Below are positions 33,734-42,021 of a DNA stretch of 64,000 nt, piece by piece. Source of the DNA: Planctomycetota bacterium (GTDB lineage: Bacteria; Planctomycetota; SZUA-567; JAKLDR01). Below the pieces are notes generated by a model. It saw nothing but the letters and a program-made list of their open reading frames with translations, had not been told where the DNA came from and did not search any database. Position 1 is the stretch's first letter; each line of letters starts with the position of its first letter. Where the stretch lies: assembly GCA_022703445.1 (NCBI GenBank), contig JAKLDR010000010.1, forward strand, positions 1-64,000. The letters are read 5' to 3'. A program made the position numbers and the translations under genes.

Positions 33734-34272
33734 TTCTGCTGACCGAGGAACTGGAAAAGAGGTTCGCCGAGGTCGGCGACCAGGATGGCAAGGGCGGCGA
33801 CGCGCTGGTAATCGCCCGGTTCTTCACGCCGGATAGCGGCTGGACGTGGTACGCGACCGAGTACGTGCCAGCGGACCGGGTGTTCTTCGGCTACGTGTGC
33901 GGCATCGAGGACGAATGGGGCTACTTCAGCCTCGACGAAATGGAAAGCGTCCGCGGGCCGCTGGGGCTCGGCATCGAGCGCGACCTGCACTTCACCGAGA
34001 AGCCGCTCAGGGCCGCGCTCAAGGCGGACGGCAAGAGTTATCCGCGCACGCTGGACGAGATACACCAGCAGCGGCTGGCCGCGGACGAAGCGCCCAAGCC
34101 GGCGCCCGGGCCGGGCAGAACAAGCGGGCCGCCCGAGCCGGCGCCCTACGACGACATCAGCCCGAGCGGCACGGTCCTGCCCTGCGGCTGCGAGGCGGAG
34201 GAAGACGGCGAGGGCCGCCTGGTCATAACGTGCCTGTGCGACATGCACTTCGAGCAGCGGGCGGTCGAGTAG
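33730..34272 (+). CDS. DUF2958 protein with C-terminal cysteine extension
   Basis: A 180-residue protein. Residues 1-100 match DUF2958 (LEKRFAEVGDQDGKG, DSGWTWYATEYVPADRVFFG, GIEDEWGYFSLDEMESV, LGIERDLHFTEKPL). A proline-rich linker follows, then a tail with LPCGCEAEED and VITCLCDMHFEQ that may bind metal. DUF2958 occurs in plasmids and integrative elements; its function is unknown. A shorter paralogue without the tail is at 51286-51609. ATGA overlap with the preceding gene. Confidence 0.82.
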   Translation: MILLTEELEKRFAEVGDQDGKGGDALVIARFFTPDSGWTWYATEYVPADRVFFGYVCGIEDEWGYFSLDEMESVRGPLGLGIERDLHFTEKPLRAALKADGKSYPRTLDEIHQQRLAADEAPKPAPGPGRTSGPPEPAPYDDISPSGTVLPCGCEAEEDGEGRLVITCLCDMHFEQRAVE

Positions 34273-34322
34273 GCCGCCCCATCATGCTCTCTCATAGAGG
34301 GAGAAGGAAGGAGGTAATAGGT

Positions 34323-34613
34323 ATGGAAAAGACAGAACAGAACGGAAGTTCCGGCCAGAAGCCGGAAAAGGAGTTCAGAGCGGGGGCCGTGAGGGCCTCG
34401 GTCTGGAAGAACACCAGGAAGGACAAGGCAGGCCAGCCCTTCGAGGCCCTGAGCGTGCGCGTCGAGCGCCGCTACCAGGACAAGGAGGGCAACTGGTTGA
34501 GCACCAGTTCCTTCCGGCCCAACGACCTGCCCAGGCTCGCCCTGGTAGCCCAGAAGGCGTTCGAGCACGTCGCCATGGCCGCCGGGGAAGCCGGGGAGGG
34601 GGCCGAAGAGTAA
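34323..34613 (+). CDS. Conserved small element protein of unknown function
   Basis: A 96-residue protein preceded by AGGAGG at about 11 bases. The body (FRAGAVRASVWKNTRKDKAG, LSVRVERRYQDKEGNWLSTS, FRPNDLPRLALVAQKAFEHV) resembles a small family met in many mobile elements, built of strands then a helix. A possible role in single-strand DNA binding is a guess from the beta-rich, aromatic-containing pattern. Confidence 0.72.
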   Translation: MEKTEQNGSSGQKPEKEFRAGAVRASVWKNTRKDKAGQPFEALSVRVERRYQDKEGNWLSTSSFRPNDLPRLALVAQKAFEHVAMAAGEAGEGAEE

Positions 34614-34698
34614 GGCCCCGGTCCGGGGCGGCCGCGTTTTTCGCCCGCGTGGGCGGCGGCCGCTATCCCGGTCCAGACAGGACATCAAGGAGGAAACT

Positions 34699-35202
34699 AT
34701 GTTGAACGAAAGACAGCGAACGGAGCAGGCCGTGAGGCGGCTTGACTCGTTCGTTGGGACGGCCCCGAGGCAAGCGGGGCACGATACCGCCATACCCGTG
34801 GAGGAAGGCCCCGCGCCGACTGCACCGAAGGACGGGCCGCCCACCGGAGAGGCCGCGGTGCCCGGCCCGGCCGCAGACTTCGTCCCGGCCAGCGATATAG
34901 CGGCTGGCGGTGACAGGCAACCCCGCGTCCTGACGCTCTACACCCACACGGGGGCGCGCAGGGTGCCGGTGGCCAGCATCCGCCGGGTGTTCCCGGGCGG
35001 CCTGCCCGGCGACGTGTACACCTACTGCGTGGAGGTGCGGCCGGGCGTCGAACGCATGGGCAACGGCCAGTTCCACCCGCACAGCATCTACGGTATCCGG
35101 CAGTCCACGGCCAGGTGGCTTTGCGGCGAGCTGGGCGTGCTGTTCGTGCCGGGGGAAGAGATGGTGGTGCCGGCGGCGCATATAAGCCCCCTTCCCAAGT
35201 AG
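34699..35202 (+). CDS. Hypothetical protein
   Basis: A 167-residue protein with AAGGAGG before ATG 34699. The first 70 residues are proline/alanine-rich and likely disordered. The folded part follows (VLTLYTHTGARRVPVASIRR, GDVYTYCVEVRPGVERMGNG, STARWLCGELGVLFVPGEEM). No known domain. It belongs to the small-gene run 33488-35778. Confidence 0.62.
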   Translation: MLNERQRTEQAVRRLDSFVGTAPRQAGHDTAIPVEEGPAPTAPKDGPPTGEAAVPGPAADFVPASDIAAGGDRQPRVLTLYTHTGARRVPVASIRRVFPGGLPGDVYTYCVEVRPGVERMGNGQFHPHSIYGIRQSTARWLCGELGVLFVPGEEMVVPAAHISPLPK

Positions 35203-35286
35203 AACCATGGCCGCCCCGCAGCGGCCGGGAAGTCCTTGCAGCGCCCCGGCCGCCGGAGAAGATACCGCCGGAGGCGACGGTGATTC

Positions 35287-35778
35287 ATGATTGAGGTCCA
35301 CCCACGGCTGTTCATCGGGACCGAGCATGATTACGAGGCCGTGGTCAGGAACCAGCCCGGCTGGTGGGTCGTTCACGCCTGCAAGGAACCGTACCACCGG
35401 CAGCTCCTGGGCTACAGGAGCCGGGGCGCGCCCAAAGGCCATCCTGAGTACTTCCTGGCGGTGAGGGGCACCCGGCTGTTCCTGAACTTGGTGGATGCTG
35501 ATGACCCGGCCTACATACCCAAGCAGATCATCGATACGGCGCTGGCCTTCGTTGACAAGGGACTGAGCGGCGGCGGCCGCGTCCTCGTGCACTGCAACCA
35601 GGGTGAGTCGCGGGCCCCGAGCATCGGCCTGCTGTACATGGCCGCGCGGGCCGGCGCGCTCCCGCGGTCGACGCTGGACGAGGCGGAGGCCAGGTTCAGG
35701 CAGCTGTATCCCGGCTACAACCCCAAGGGAGGCATCCGCGGGTTCCTCCGGGCCAACTGGGGGGAGTACGTCAAGTAG
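35287..35778 (+). CDS. Dual-specificity phosphatase-like protein
   Basis: A 163-residue PTP/DSP-fold protein. The active-site loop VLVHCNQGESRAPS gives H-C-x5-R, and a general-acid aspartate may lie in LVDADDP. An amphipathic helix follows (SIGLLYMAARAGAL). Such enzymes remove phosphate from Tyr/Ser/Thr, and some act on RNA 5' ends or nucleotides. The substrate here is unknown. GGTGATTC before ATG 35287 is a weak SD. Seeing one among replication-type genes is unusual. Confidence 0.85.
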   Translation: MIEVHPRLFIGTEHDYEAVVRNQPGWWVVHACKEPYHRQLLGYRSRGAPKGHPEYFLAVRGTRLFLNLVDADDPAYIPKQIIDTALAFVDKGLSGGGRVLVHCNQGESRAPSIGLLYMAARAGALPRSTLDEAEARFRQLYPGYNPKGGIRGFLRANWGEYVK

Positions 35779-35791
35779 CAGGAGGTCCGAC

Positions 35792-35899
35792 ATGGACGCG
35801 CCGGTGGCTGCGGCTGAAAGGGGAGAGGCCGGTCCCCAAGGTATTTACGCTCCCGCGTCCAAAGTGACGATATATAGACAAGTTCCAGAAGGGTACTGA
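35792..35899 (+). CDS. Possible 35-residue peptide
   Basis: ATG 35792 has a strong AGGAGG five bases upstream and opens a 35-codon frame (DAPVAAAERGEAGPQGIYAP) that ends one base before the HNH/ABC-3C gene. Its 3' half contains the TATA box of that operon. It may be a real small protein or a leader peptide; the SD is the only solid sign. Confidence 0.4.
   Translation: MDAPVAAAERGEAGPQGIYAPASKVTIYRQVPEGY
35870..35878 (+). promoter_or_regulatory. TATA box of the ABC three-component operon
   Basis: ATATATAGA is centred 27 bases before ATG 35901, the archaeal TATA distance for a leaderless message. The backbone upstream element is absent here. Confidence 0.6.
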
Positions 35900-35900
35900 C

Positions 35901-36656
35901 ATGAGCGTGAAAGACTCAACGCGGCTCGCCCTTGCGTTCCGGAGCGGGGACCGGTGCGCCCGGCCGGAGTGCGGGAAGCAGTTGTGCGTGGACGCTGCCG
36001 CAGCTTCCGGGCCGGCGCTGGTGGGCGAAGCGGCACACATAGCCGGAGAGAAGCCGAAGGCGGCCCGGTACGACCCGAACATGACGGATGAGGAACGCGA
36101 CCACTATAACAACCTGATCTACCTGTGCTGCAACTGCCACACGCTGATTGACAAGCCGGGGCAGGACCGGGAGTTCACGGTAGCCAAGCTCCATCAGATG
36201 AAGGACGGGCACGAGACGAAGGTGCGCGAGGCCCTGAACGAGGCCTTCGCGGAGGTCGGGTTCGACGAGCTGGCGTACGCCACCGAGTGGCTCGCCAGAG
36301 TGAAGCCGTCAGTTGCGGCCGGCGACTTCTGCGTAATCCCGCCGGAAGAGAAGATAAAGAAGAACGAGCTGTCTGAGCAGTCGCGGCTCACCATCGCCAT
36401 GGGCCTCGGCGTTGCGAAGGAGGTGCGCTCCTTCGTTGAGTCCGAGGCGCAGCTCGACCCGGACTTCCCCGAGAGGCTGAGGGCAGGGTTCCTGGAGGAG
36501 TACTACCGCCTGCGGAAGGAAAGCACCAGGGGCGACGCCCTGTTTGACCTCATGTGCAGGTTTGCCCAGAGAGGGTTCAAGGAGCAAAGCCGCCGTTCCG
36601 CTGGCCTGGCTGTACTGATATATCTCTTCGAGACGTGCGAGGTGTTTGAGAAATGA
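35901..36656 (+). CDS. HNH-containing component of an ABC-3C defence system
   Basis: A 251-residue protein. The HNH part (15-110) has CARPECGKQLCVD, VGEAAHIAGEKPKAARYD, NNLIYLCCNCHTLIDK and an end KLHQMKDGHE. A second helical domain follows (about 140-251). HNH proteins of this kind accompany ABC-3C systems (three-component conflict systems with an ABC/SMC-like ATPase), as the probable nuclease effector. It is leaderless from TATA at 35870 and overlaps the next gene by four bases. Confidence 0.83.
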   Translation: MSVKDSTRLALAFRSGDRCARPECGKQLCVDAAAASGPALVGEAAHIAGEKPKAARYDPNMTDEERDHYNNLIYLCCNCHTLIDKPGQDREFTVAKLHQMKDGHETKVREALNEAFAEVGFDELAYATEWLARVKPSVAAGDFCVIPPEEKIKKNELSEQSRLTIAMGLGVAKEVRSFVESEAQLDPDFPERLRAGFLEEYYRLRKESTRGDALFDLMCRFAQRGFKEQSRRSAGLAVLIYLFETCEVFEK

Positions 36657-36880
36657 TACTGCCGACCAAGCACATACCTGCCGAGCGCGCTTTGGTAGGT
36701 GTCGGGGCGGTTCTGCTGCAGCATCTGGAAAGGCCGCGCACGGTGTCGGACCTGTGGGAGAAGGTGAAGGATCATGAGGCTGTGGGTAACTTTGAGCGGT
36801 TTGTCCTCGGCCTGGACCTCCTGCACATGCTCGGGGCCGTCAACCTCTCAAGGGGGTTGCTTGTGAAGGTGAGCGGATGA
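36653..36880 (+). CDS. ABC-3C middle component
   Basis: A 75-residue protein starting MILPTKHIPAERALVGVGAV and LLQHLERPRTVSDLWEKVKD. This matches the small middle component (type 6) of ABC three-component systems and resembles a winged-helix fold. It lies between the HNH gene and the ATPase with 4-base overlaps on both sides, so the three are co-translated. Confidence 0.82.
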   Translation: MILPTKHIPAERALVGVGAVLLQHLERPRTVSDLWEKVKDHEAVGNFERFVLGLDLLHMLGAVNLSRGLLVKVSG

Positions 36881-38622
36881 TACACGGACTCAGCGCCAAC
36901 AAACGAACGTTCAAGGAGGTGTCGTTTTCGCCCGGCATGAACGTGGTTCTCGCAGACCGGACGGAAGCGGCCACAATGAAGGATACGCGGAACGGCCTGG
37001 GCAAGTCGACCCTCCTGGAAATCATCGACTTCTGCCTTGGCGCGGAGATTGATGAAGGGCAGGGGCTCGGAGTCAAGGCCCTCGAGGAGTGGGCGTTCAC
37101 GCTGGACATCACCATCGGCCCCAACAGGGTACGGGTCACGCGGAGCACGAAGAACCACAAGAAGGTGTCCATCGAGGGGCCCGCAGACGGATGGCCCGTG
37201 AAGCCGGAATGGGACAAGCATCTCGGGGCCAGCTGCCTTGCACTGAAGGACTGGAAGGATGTGCTGGCCTCTTCCATGTTCGGGTTGCCGCTCGTCTTTG
37301 AGGAGAAATACCGGCCAACCTTCCGCAGCCTGATTTCATACTTCGTCCGCCGCAGCAACGATGCCTACAACGATCCCTTCCACCATTTCCGGAACCAGAA
37401 GGAAGCGGATATCCAGGTCAACAACTGTTTCCTGCTGGACTTAGCCTGGCAGAAAGCCAACGAGTGGCAGCTGCTGAAGGACCAGCTCGACGGCATCAAC
37501 GCCGTGCAGAAGGCGATGAAAAGCGGGGCGCTCCAGGGCGTTGCCGGCACCATCGGCCAACTGGAAGCAGAGAAGGTCAGAATCGAGGGCCGGGCCAAGG
37601 AAGAGCGGCAAGCCCTGGATGAGTTCCGGGTGCACCCGCAGTACAGACAGATACAGGATGAGGCCAACGACCTGACCAAGCGCATGCAGGAGCTTGTGAA
37701 CGCCAACGTGGCCGACCGTGGCCGGCTGCGGATGTACGAGACGGCCGTCGCGGACGAGCAATCCCCTTCTGACGACCGGATCGAGGCGCTCTTCCGGGAA
37801 GCCGGGGTCGTGTTCAAGGATGGGGTGAAGGCAACCCTGGCCGCCGCCCGCGATTTCCACAAGCGGATCATAGGGAACCGCCGGACCTTCCTTGGCGCCG
37901 AGATGGAGCGCCTGAGAAGGCGTATCGATGGCCGGGAGGAAGCCATCAAGGCCTTGTCGGATCAGAGGTCAGGGCTCATGTCGATTCTCAAGACGCACGG
38001 GGCGCTTGATGAGTTCGCGAGGCTCCAGGAGCAGCACGTCAAGACGCGTGAACGGCTGGAGCAGTTGAGCACACGCATATCGGAGATGAAGGATGTCGGC
38101 AAGAAGAAGAGAGACCTAAAGGTTGCGCAGGCCGAGCTGCAAAGATCCGCCGAAGCGGACTATGAGGAGCGCCGGGAACGCTGGGAGCAAGCGCTTCACG
38201 TGTTCAACGAGAACTCGCAGGCCCTGTACAAGTCACCGGGCAACCTGATTATCAACGTGGCGGAGACGGGCTATAAGTTCGGCGTGGAGATACAGGGTAG
38301 CGGCAGCGAGGGCATCGGCAAGATGAAGATCTTCTGCTATGATATGATGCTCGCGGAGGTTCTGGACAAGAAGCGCCCATGGCCTGGCTTTGTCATCCAC
38401 GACAGCCTCATTTACGACGGCGTGGATTCGCGGCAAAGGGCGCTGGCACTGGAGCTGGCTGCCAAGAAGGCACAAGAGCACTCGTTCCAGTACATCTGCA
38501 CCCTCAACTCTGACATGATTCCTGAGGCGGACTTCTCCCCGGGGTTCAAGCTTGATTCTTACGTTCGGTTGAGGCTGACCGACAAGGACGCCGGCGGCAG
38601 CCTGCTGGGCATCAGGTTCTGA
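36877..38622 (+). CDS. ABC-3C ATPase, DUF2326 family
   Basis: A 581-residue SMC/Rad50-like ATPase. Walker A is DTRNGLGKSTLLEIIDFCLG (36-55). Coiled-coil arms follow, then a DUF2326-type C-terminus with a Walker B-like FVIHDSLIYDGVDSRQ (about 508). The family works in ABC-3C defence, presumably sensing invading DNA and licensing the HNH nuclease. DNA-damage sensing is inferred from the Rad50-like shape. It is the last gene of the three-gene operon. Confidence 0.88.
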   Translation: MIHGLSANKRTFKEVSFSPGMNVVLADRTEAATMKDTRNGLGKSTLLEIIDFCLGAEIDEGQGLGVKALEEWAFTLDITIGPNRVRVTRSTKNHKKVSIEGPADGWPVKPEWDKHLGASCLALKDWKDVLASSMFGLPLVFEEKYRPTFRSLISYFVRRSNDAYNDPFHHFRNQKEADIQVNNCFLLDLAWQKANEWQLLKDQLDGINAVQKAMKSGALQGVAGTIGQLEAEKVRIEGRAKEERQALDEFRVHPQYRQIQDEANDLTKRMQELVNANVADRGRLRMYETAVADEQSPSDDRIEALFREAGVVFKDGVKATLAAARDFHKRIIGNRRTFLGAEMERLRRRIDGREEAIKALSDQRSGLMSILKTHGALDEFARLQEQHVKTRERLEQLSTRISEMKDVGKKKRDLKVAQAELQRSAEADYEERRERWEQALHVFNENSQALYKSPGNLIINVAETGYKFGVEIQGSGSEGIGKMKIFCYDMMLAEVLDKKRPWPGFVIHDSLIYDGVDSRQRALALELAAKKAQEHSFQYICTLNSDMIPEADFSPGFKLDSYVRLRLTDKDAGGSLLGIRF

Positions 38623-38650
38623 GTAGGGAGGCAACTCCCGAGGTTCTTCC

Positions 38651-39523
38651 ATGACCCGCAAAGCCGCCGTCGGCTGGACCATCGCCTTTGTCCTGCTCCT
38701 GCTGCTCCTCGGCGGCGCCGGCTACTATTACTACGCCACTCAGCAACAGCAGCCCTCCGGCGGCACGGCTGGGCCGCAGGCAACGACGACGCCCCCGGCG
38801 ACCACCAGCAGCTCGCCCACCGTCACCTTCATGACCTGGAACGTACGCGGCTACCCGGAGAAGGACGCCGCCAGCCGGGCGTGGTTCAGCGGCCAACTCC
38901 TCCGCCTGAAGCCCGACTTGCTCTGCGTCCAGGAGATCGCCAACCAAGCCAAGGCCGACCAGTTCCTGGCCGCCGAGCGCGGCTTCTCCTGGGCGGCCTT
39001 CCTGGATTCCTCCGACGGCCAGGACAACGCCATCTTCGGCGCCGGCGGCGTCGGCCACGAGGACATGCCGGACCCGCAGGGATTCCAGCACCCGGCGCAG
39101 GCGGCCTACGTCTGGTCAGGCGGCTTCGACGCCGTCGTCGTTACCGTGCACCTTTCGTGGACGAACGCCACCCTTCGGGAGAAGGAGAAGACGCTGCTGC
39201 GCGGCGTCGTGGCGAACATGCTCAAGAAGGACCCGGACGTAATGGTGGTGGGCGACTTCAACACCGAGGGCGCCGACATCCGCGAGCTGGCCAGTTCCAT
39301 CGGCCTGCGGGTGATGGAGCCGACGAACCAGGCCGGCACCACCCACGCCGGCCACCACTATGACTGGTTCCTGGTCTCGCCCGACCTGGCCGACGAGGAA
39401 GCCATCGACTGCCACGTCGAAACGTTCAGCGGGGCCGACATGGCGACTGCCACGGCTGTGTCGGACCACCTGCCGGTCATGGCGAGGTTCAGGACGGACG
39501 AGAAGTATGGGGACCGGCGATGA
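38651..39523 (+). CDS. Membrane-anchored endonuclease/exonuclease/phosphatase (EEP) family protein
   Basis: A 290-residue protein. One N-terminal membrane segment (AFVLLLLLLGGAGYYYYA) and a Thr/Pro-rich linker put the catalytic domain outside the cell. That domain has FMTWNVRGYPE (Asn), LLCVQEIANQ (Glu), VVGDFNTEGAD and AVSDHLPVMARF (Asp-His). EEP enzymes cut phosphodiesters in DNA, RNA, lipids or inositol. The substrate here is unclear. It follows the ABC-3C operon but has no coupling to it, and may be an extracellular nuclease. Confidence 0.85.
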   Translation: MTRKAAVGWTIAFVLLLLLLGGAGYYYYATQQQQPSGGTAGPQATTTPPATTSSSPTVTFMTWNVRGYPEKDAASRAWFSGQLLRLKPDLLCVQEIANQAKADQFLAAERGFSWAAFLDSSDGQDNAIFGAGGVGHEDMPDPQGFQHPAQAAYVWSGGFDAVVVTVHLSWTNATLREKEKTLLRGVVANMLKKDPDVMVVGDFNTEGADIRELASSIGLRVMEPTNQAGTTHAGHHYDWFLVSPDLADEEAIDCHVETFSGADMATATAVSDHLPVMARFRTDEKYGDRR

Positions 39524-39532
39524 TGAAAGCCG

Positions 39533-40687
39533 TCAAGCTCCGGGATGTGCTGGCCCCGGATCGATAGCTTCCCTTCGTTGCCTTTCTTTCTCCTTGATGG
39601 TGCGGTCAATCCCATCCGCCTTCTTCCTGAACACGTCGCGTAACTCACGGTCCCGGATAGCTCCGAACTTGAGCGGCTCATGATTATCGTAAGGCTCCAT
39701 AAAGGAAAGCCGCATGGGGAATGATGGGTGCGGCTCAAAGGAATGGATGATCTCCCCGATGTACTCACCGGTCTCGGCATCGTACCCCGGGGCTTTGTGG
39801 TCAATCATCTGCGGCCGCTCAAGCTTTGGCGCCCACTCCTGCCATAGAGAGCGCACATACTTCTCGTGACCAGGATGCGCAAAGAAAGCGGCATCCTGTG
39901 ACGTGTTCATCTGGAGGACGTTGAGCATGTCAACGTCGGCCTTCGTCTCAACGTTAACCCAGTGGCCAATCACTGAAGGAACCCGATACTTCGCCGAGTC
40001 AAAGAACATCAAACCGAGCCGCGGCCCTAAGGGCAGGTAGACCTGAAGCCCCGGCGTCTGCAAGCCCGTCAACGACTTGTACCGGACTTTCTGATACGCC
40101 ATATTGACAAGGGCCACCACGCCATCGCCGAACAGGAAAGGCCACCGCGTGCAGTTCCTGAGCAGCACGGCGTCCAAGTCAAGCAGCAAACCGCCCGATA
40201 TGAACGAGTACAGAATCTCGACTGCGTGAGCCTGCTTTGGGTCCACTCCAATGTTGTCCAGGTTCTTCTCGATCCACGCCTTAAGCTCGGGGTCCGGGGG
40301 AAACTTGTCCAGGTTATGCCTGATGTACTCCCGGGCCAAGTTGTTAGTGGAGCCCAACATCTTGTCGCGTTCAAGCTTCGTCCGGGCGCGTTGAAAGACT
40401 ATGAACGTGCAAAGGATGTTGTATTCCTTGGGCGTCATGCCGATCAGACGTTCGGAGTCGCGGATTCTCTGTATGATGCGAAGAGCATCGGATTCCAGCT
40501 CGCCATAGGACTTCTCTATTTCAGGGGAGCCGTAGAAGTAGTTCTCGGCGCACTGATTGCGGATGCTGGCCCCCAGCACGACCTGGCCGGTATCCCGGAG
40601 AACGAGGTTGATGGTCTTCCCGTCTTCAGAGAAGAACCGGCAATAGCCCTGCGGCACATAGTGTTGCTTCCTGTAATCGGCCGACAT
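39533..40687 (-). CDS. DUF4238 protein
   Basis: A 384-residue protein. The N-terminus, YRKQHYVPQGYCRFFSEDGK, is the DUF4238 signature, followed by ENYFYGSPEIEKSYGELESD. The rest is mixed helix with no membrane segment. DUF4238 proteins have unknown function and turn up in defence islands. It is head-to-tail with the Xre-like gene at 40703. Confidence 0.82.
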   Translation of the reverse strand: MSADYRKQHYVPQGYCRFFSEDGKTINLVLRDTGQVVLGASIRNQCAENYFYGSPEIEKSYGELESDALRIIQRIRDSERLIGMTPKEYNILCTFIVFQRARTKLERDKMLGSTNNLAREYIRHNLDKFPPDPELKAWIEKNLDNIGVDPKQAHAVEILYSFISGGLLLDLDAVLLRNCTRWPFLFGDGVVALVNMAYQKVRYKSLTGLQTPGLQVYLPLGPRLGLMFFDSAKYRVPSVIGHWVNVETKADVDMLNVLQMNTSQDAAFFAHPGHEKYVRSLWQEWAPKLERPQMIDHKAPGYDAETGEYIGEIIHSFEPHPSFPMRLSFMEPYDNHEPLKFGAIRDRELRDVFRKKADGIDRTIKEKERQRREAIDPGPAHPGA

Positions 40688-40702
40688 TCTCTAGGTGCCC
40701 CT

Positions 40703-40963
40703 TCACTTCCTCCTGAGACACTCCGAAGTCCCGTACTCGTCCGGGTCCCCGGGCATGTTCTCTGCCTCGAAGAAATACAGCGGCTTCACCTTGAGCGCGT
40801 CGGCCAACCGGAGCAGCTCCAGCGAGCGCACGTTGGCGTAACCGTTTTCGACGGCCCAGATGCGTCCGGGGGCGATCATCGCCAGGTGGCCAAGCCAAGC
40901 GGTTGACATGCGGCGTTCCTTCCGCAGCCTGCGGATGGTCTGCCCGAGTTCCTGTATCTGCAT
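40703..40963 (-). CDS. Xre-family HTH regulator
   Basis: An 86-residue protein with an Xre helix-turn-helix (LGQTIRRLRKERRMSTAWLG, RIWAVENGYANVRSLELLRL) and a short acidic tail. ATG 40963 is the best start; an earlier in-frame codon would add antisense-like sequence. It lies divergent to the HTH/GIY-YIG gene at 41153 and 15 bases before the DUF4238 gene, which it may control. Confidence 0.8.
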   Translation of the reverse strand: MQIQELGQTIRRLRKERRMSTAWLGHLAMIAPGRIWAVENGYANVRSLELLRLADALKVKPLYFFEAENMPGDPDEYGTSECLRRK

Positions 40964-41152
40964 CGGCCCGGCGCTCCCCCTGCGCGGGATTGTCTGCCTC
41001 CCGGGGCGGCCGTCAACTGCCACGAACGAACGCCGGCCGGGGCAGATGCCCGGAGTCGCACATACCGATGATACCCATGGCCGATGTGCGCTGCCGCTTG
41101 CAGCGGCCGTGACGCCATGGAAGATCCCCACGGGCTCTTGGAGGACTGACCC

Positions 41153-41938
41153 ATGGCGCAGGTTGAGTGCTCGCTCCACGATGTGCGGCGCGTCGTCCGC
41201 GAGGAGCTGGAGAAGCTGCTCTGGCCTCGCTCTGTTCCCCTGGAGGTCACAGTGAAGCAGGCTGCGATGTACCTGGGCGTCGCCCAGTGCACCATACGCA
41301 AGTGGGTGGTAAGCGGGGAGCTTGAAGTGGGCAGGCGCATCGGGGGCAGGTTCTGGATACGTCTGCCGCTGTCAACCTACAGCGCCACGCTCGGGGAAAG
41401 CGTGATGCAGCATTTCTCCCGGCACAGGGCGTTGCGCTACCTGCTCCTGGCCCCCGATCCGCAGGAAACAGCCCAGGCGCAGGCCGAGCGGAACGAACAG
41501 TTCCTGGCGGAAGTTACAGACGGCCTCAGCGACCGCGTTGGGCCGGGAGAGGAACTGCCCCCTCTGCCAGACCTAAAGTCCTTCCAGACCGGGCGCCGCA
41601 GGGGGCTGAGAGGCGTGGCCGGGAGGTGGGCCACATACTCGGCCGCGGACTGGGAGCAGATACCCGAGCAAGCGGGCCTGTACGCACTGTATCTCGATGG
41701 GAAGCTCATGTACATCGGCCGGCACGAGAACGTGCGTGCCCGGCTGACGTTTCAGCGGAACGAGCCAGTCTTCGGCCGGTTGCCGCGCATGAGGCCCAAA
41801 GACCAGGCCAAGCGTGTCGTAATCAAGTTCTCACCGAGCCGGCGCAGCGGGGAAGAACTCATGCGGGCCCACCGCCTGCTCAAGCGCCTGAAACCGCCGT
41901 TGAACGAGCCCAGGCGCAGCCGGCGCGGATGGCTGTGA
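41153..41938 (+). CDS. Excisionase-type HTH fused to GIY-YIG-like domain
   Basis: A 261-residue protein. Residues about 30-70 are a helix-turn-helix of the excisionase/DNA-binding-domain kind (VKQAAMYLGVAQCTIRKWVV). About 165-240 is a GIY-YIG-like domain (QAGLYALYLDGKLMYIGRHE: the GLY...YIG pair with Arg and then LRRLKPPLNE-type end). GIY-YIG nucleases nick or cut DNA. The fusion suggests sequence-directed cutting or an integration helper. GGAGGA precedes ATG 41153. It overlaps the long promoter region before 42022. Confidence 0.75.
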   Translation: MAQVECSLHDVRRVVREELEKLLWPRSVPLEVTVKQAAMYLGVAQCTIRKWVVSGELEVGRRIGGRFWIRLPLSTYSATLGESVMQHFSRHRALRYLLLAPDPQETAQAQAERNEQFLAEVTDGLSDRVGPGEELPPLPDLKSFQTGRRRGLRGVAGRWATYSAADWEQIPEQAGLYALYLDGKLMYIGRHENVRARLTFQRNEPVFGRLPRMRPKDQAKRVVIKFSPSRRSGEELMRAHRLLKRLKPPLNEPRRSRRGWL

Positions 41939-41960
41939 AGAGCGGCATCTGCTGGGGGAG

Positions 41961-41995
41961 TGCCCGCGGCGCCACCCGCCCGCTCCGCCTATATG
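41961..41995 (+). promoter_or_regulatory. Promoter of the gene at 42022: upstream element plus TATA
   Basis: TGCCCGCGGCGCCACCCG (41961-41978) lies 27 bases before CCTATATG (41988-41995). GTG 42022 is 30 bases beyond the TATA core, so a leaderless start there is favoured over ATG 41929. Confidence 0.6.
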
Positions 41996-42021
41996 TACCC
42001 CCGCCGCCCAAGTCCGTCGCG

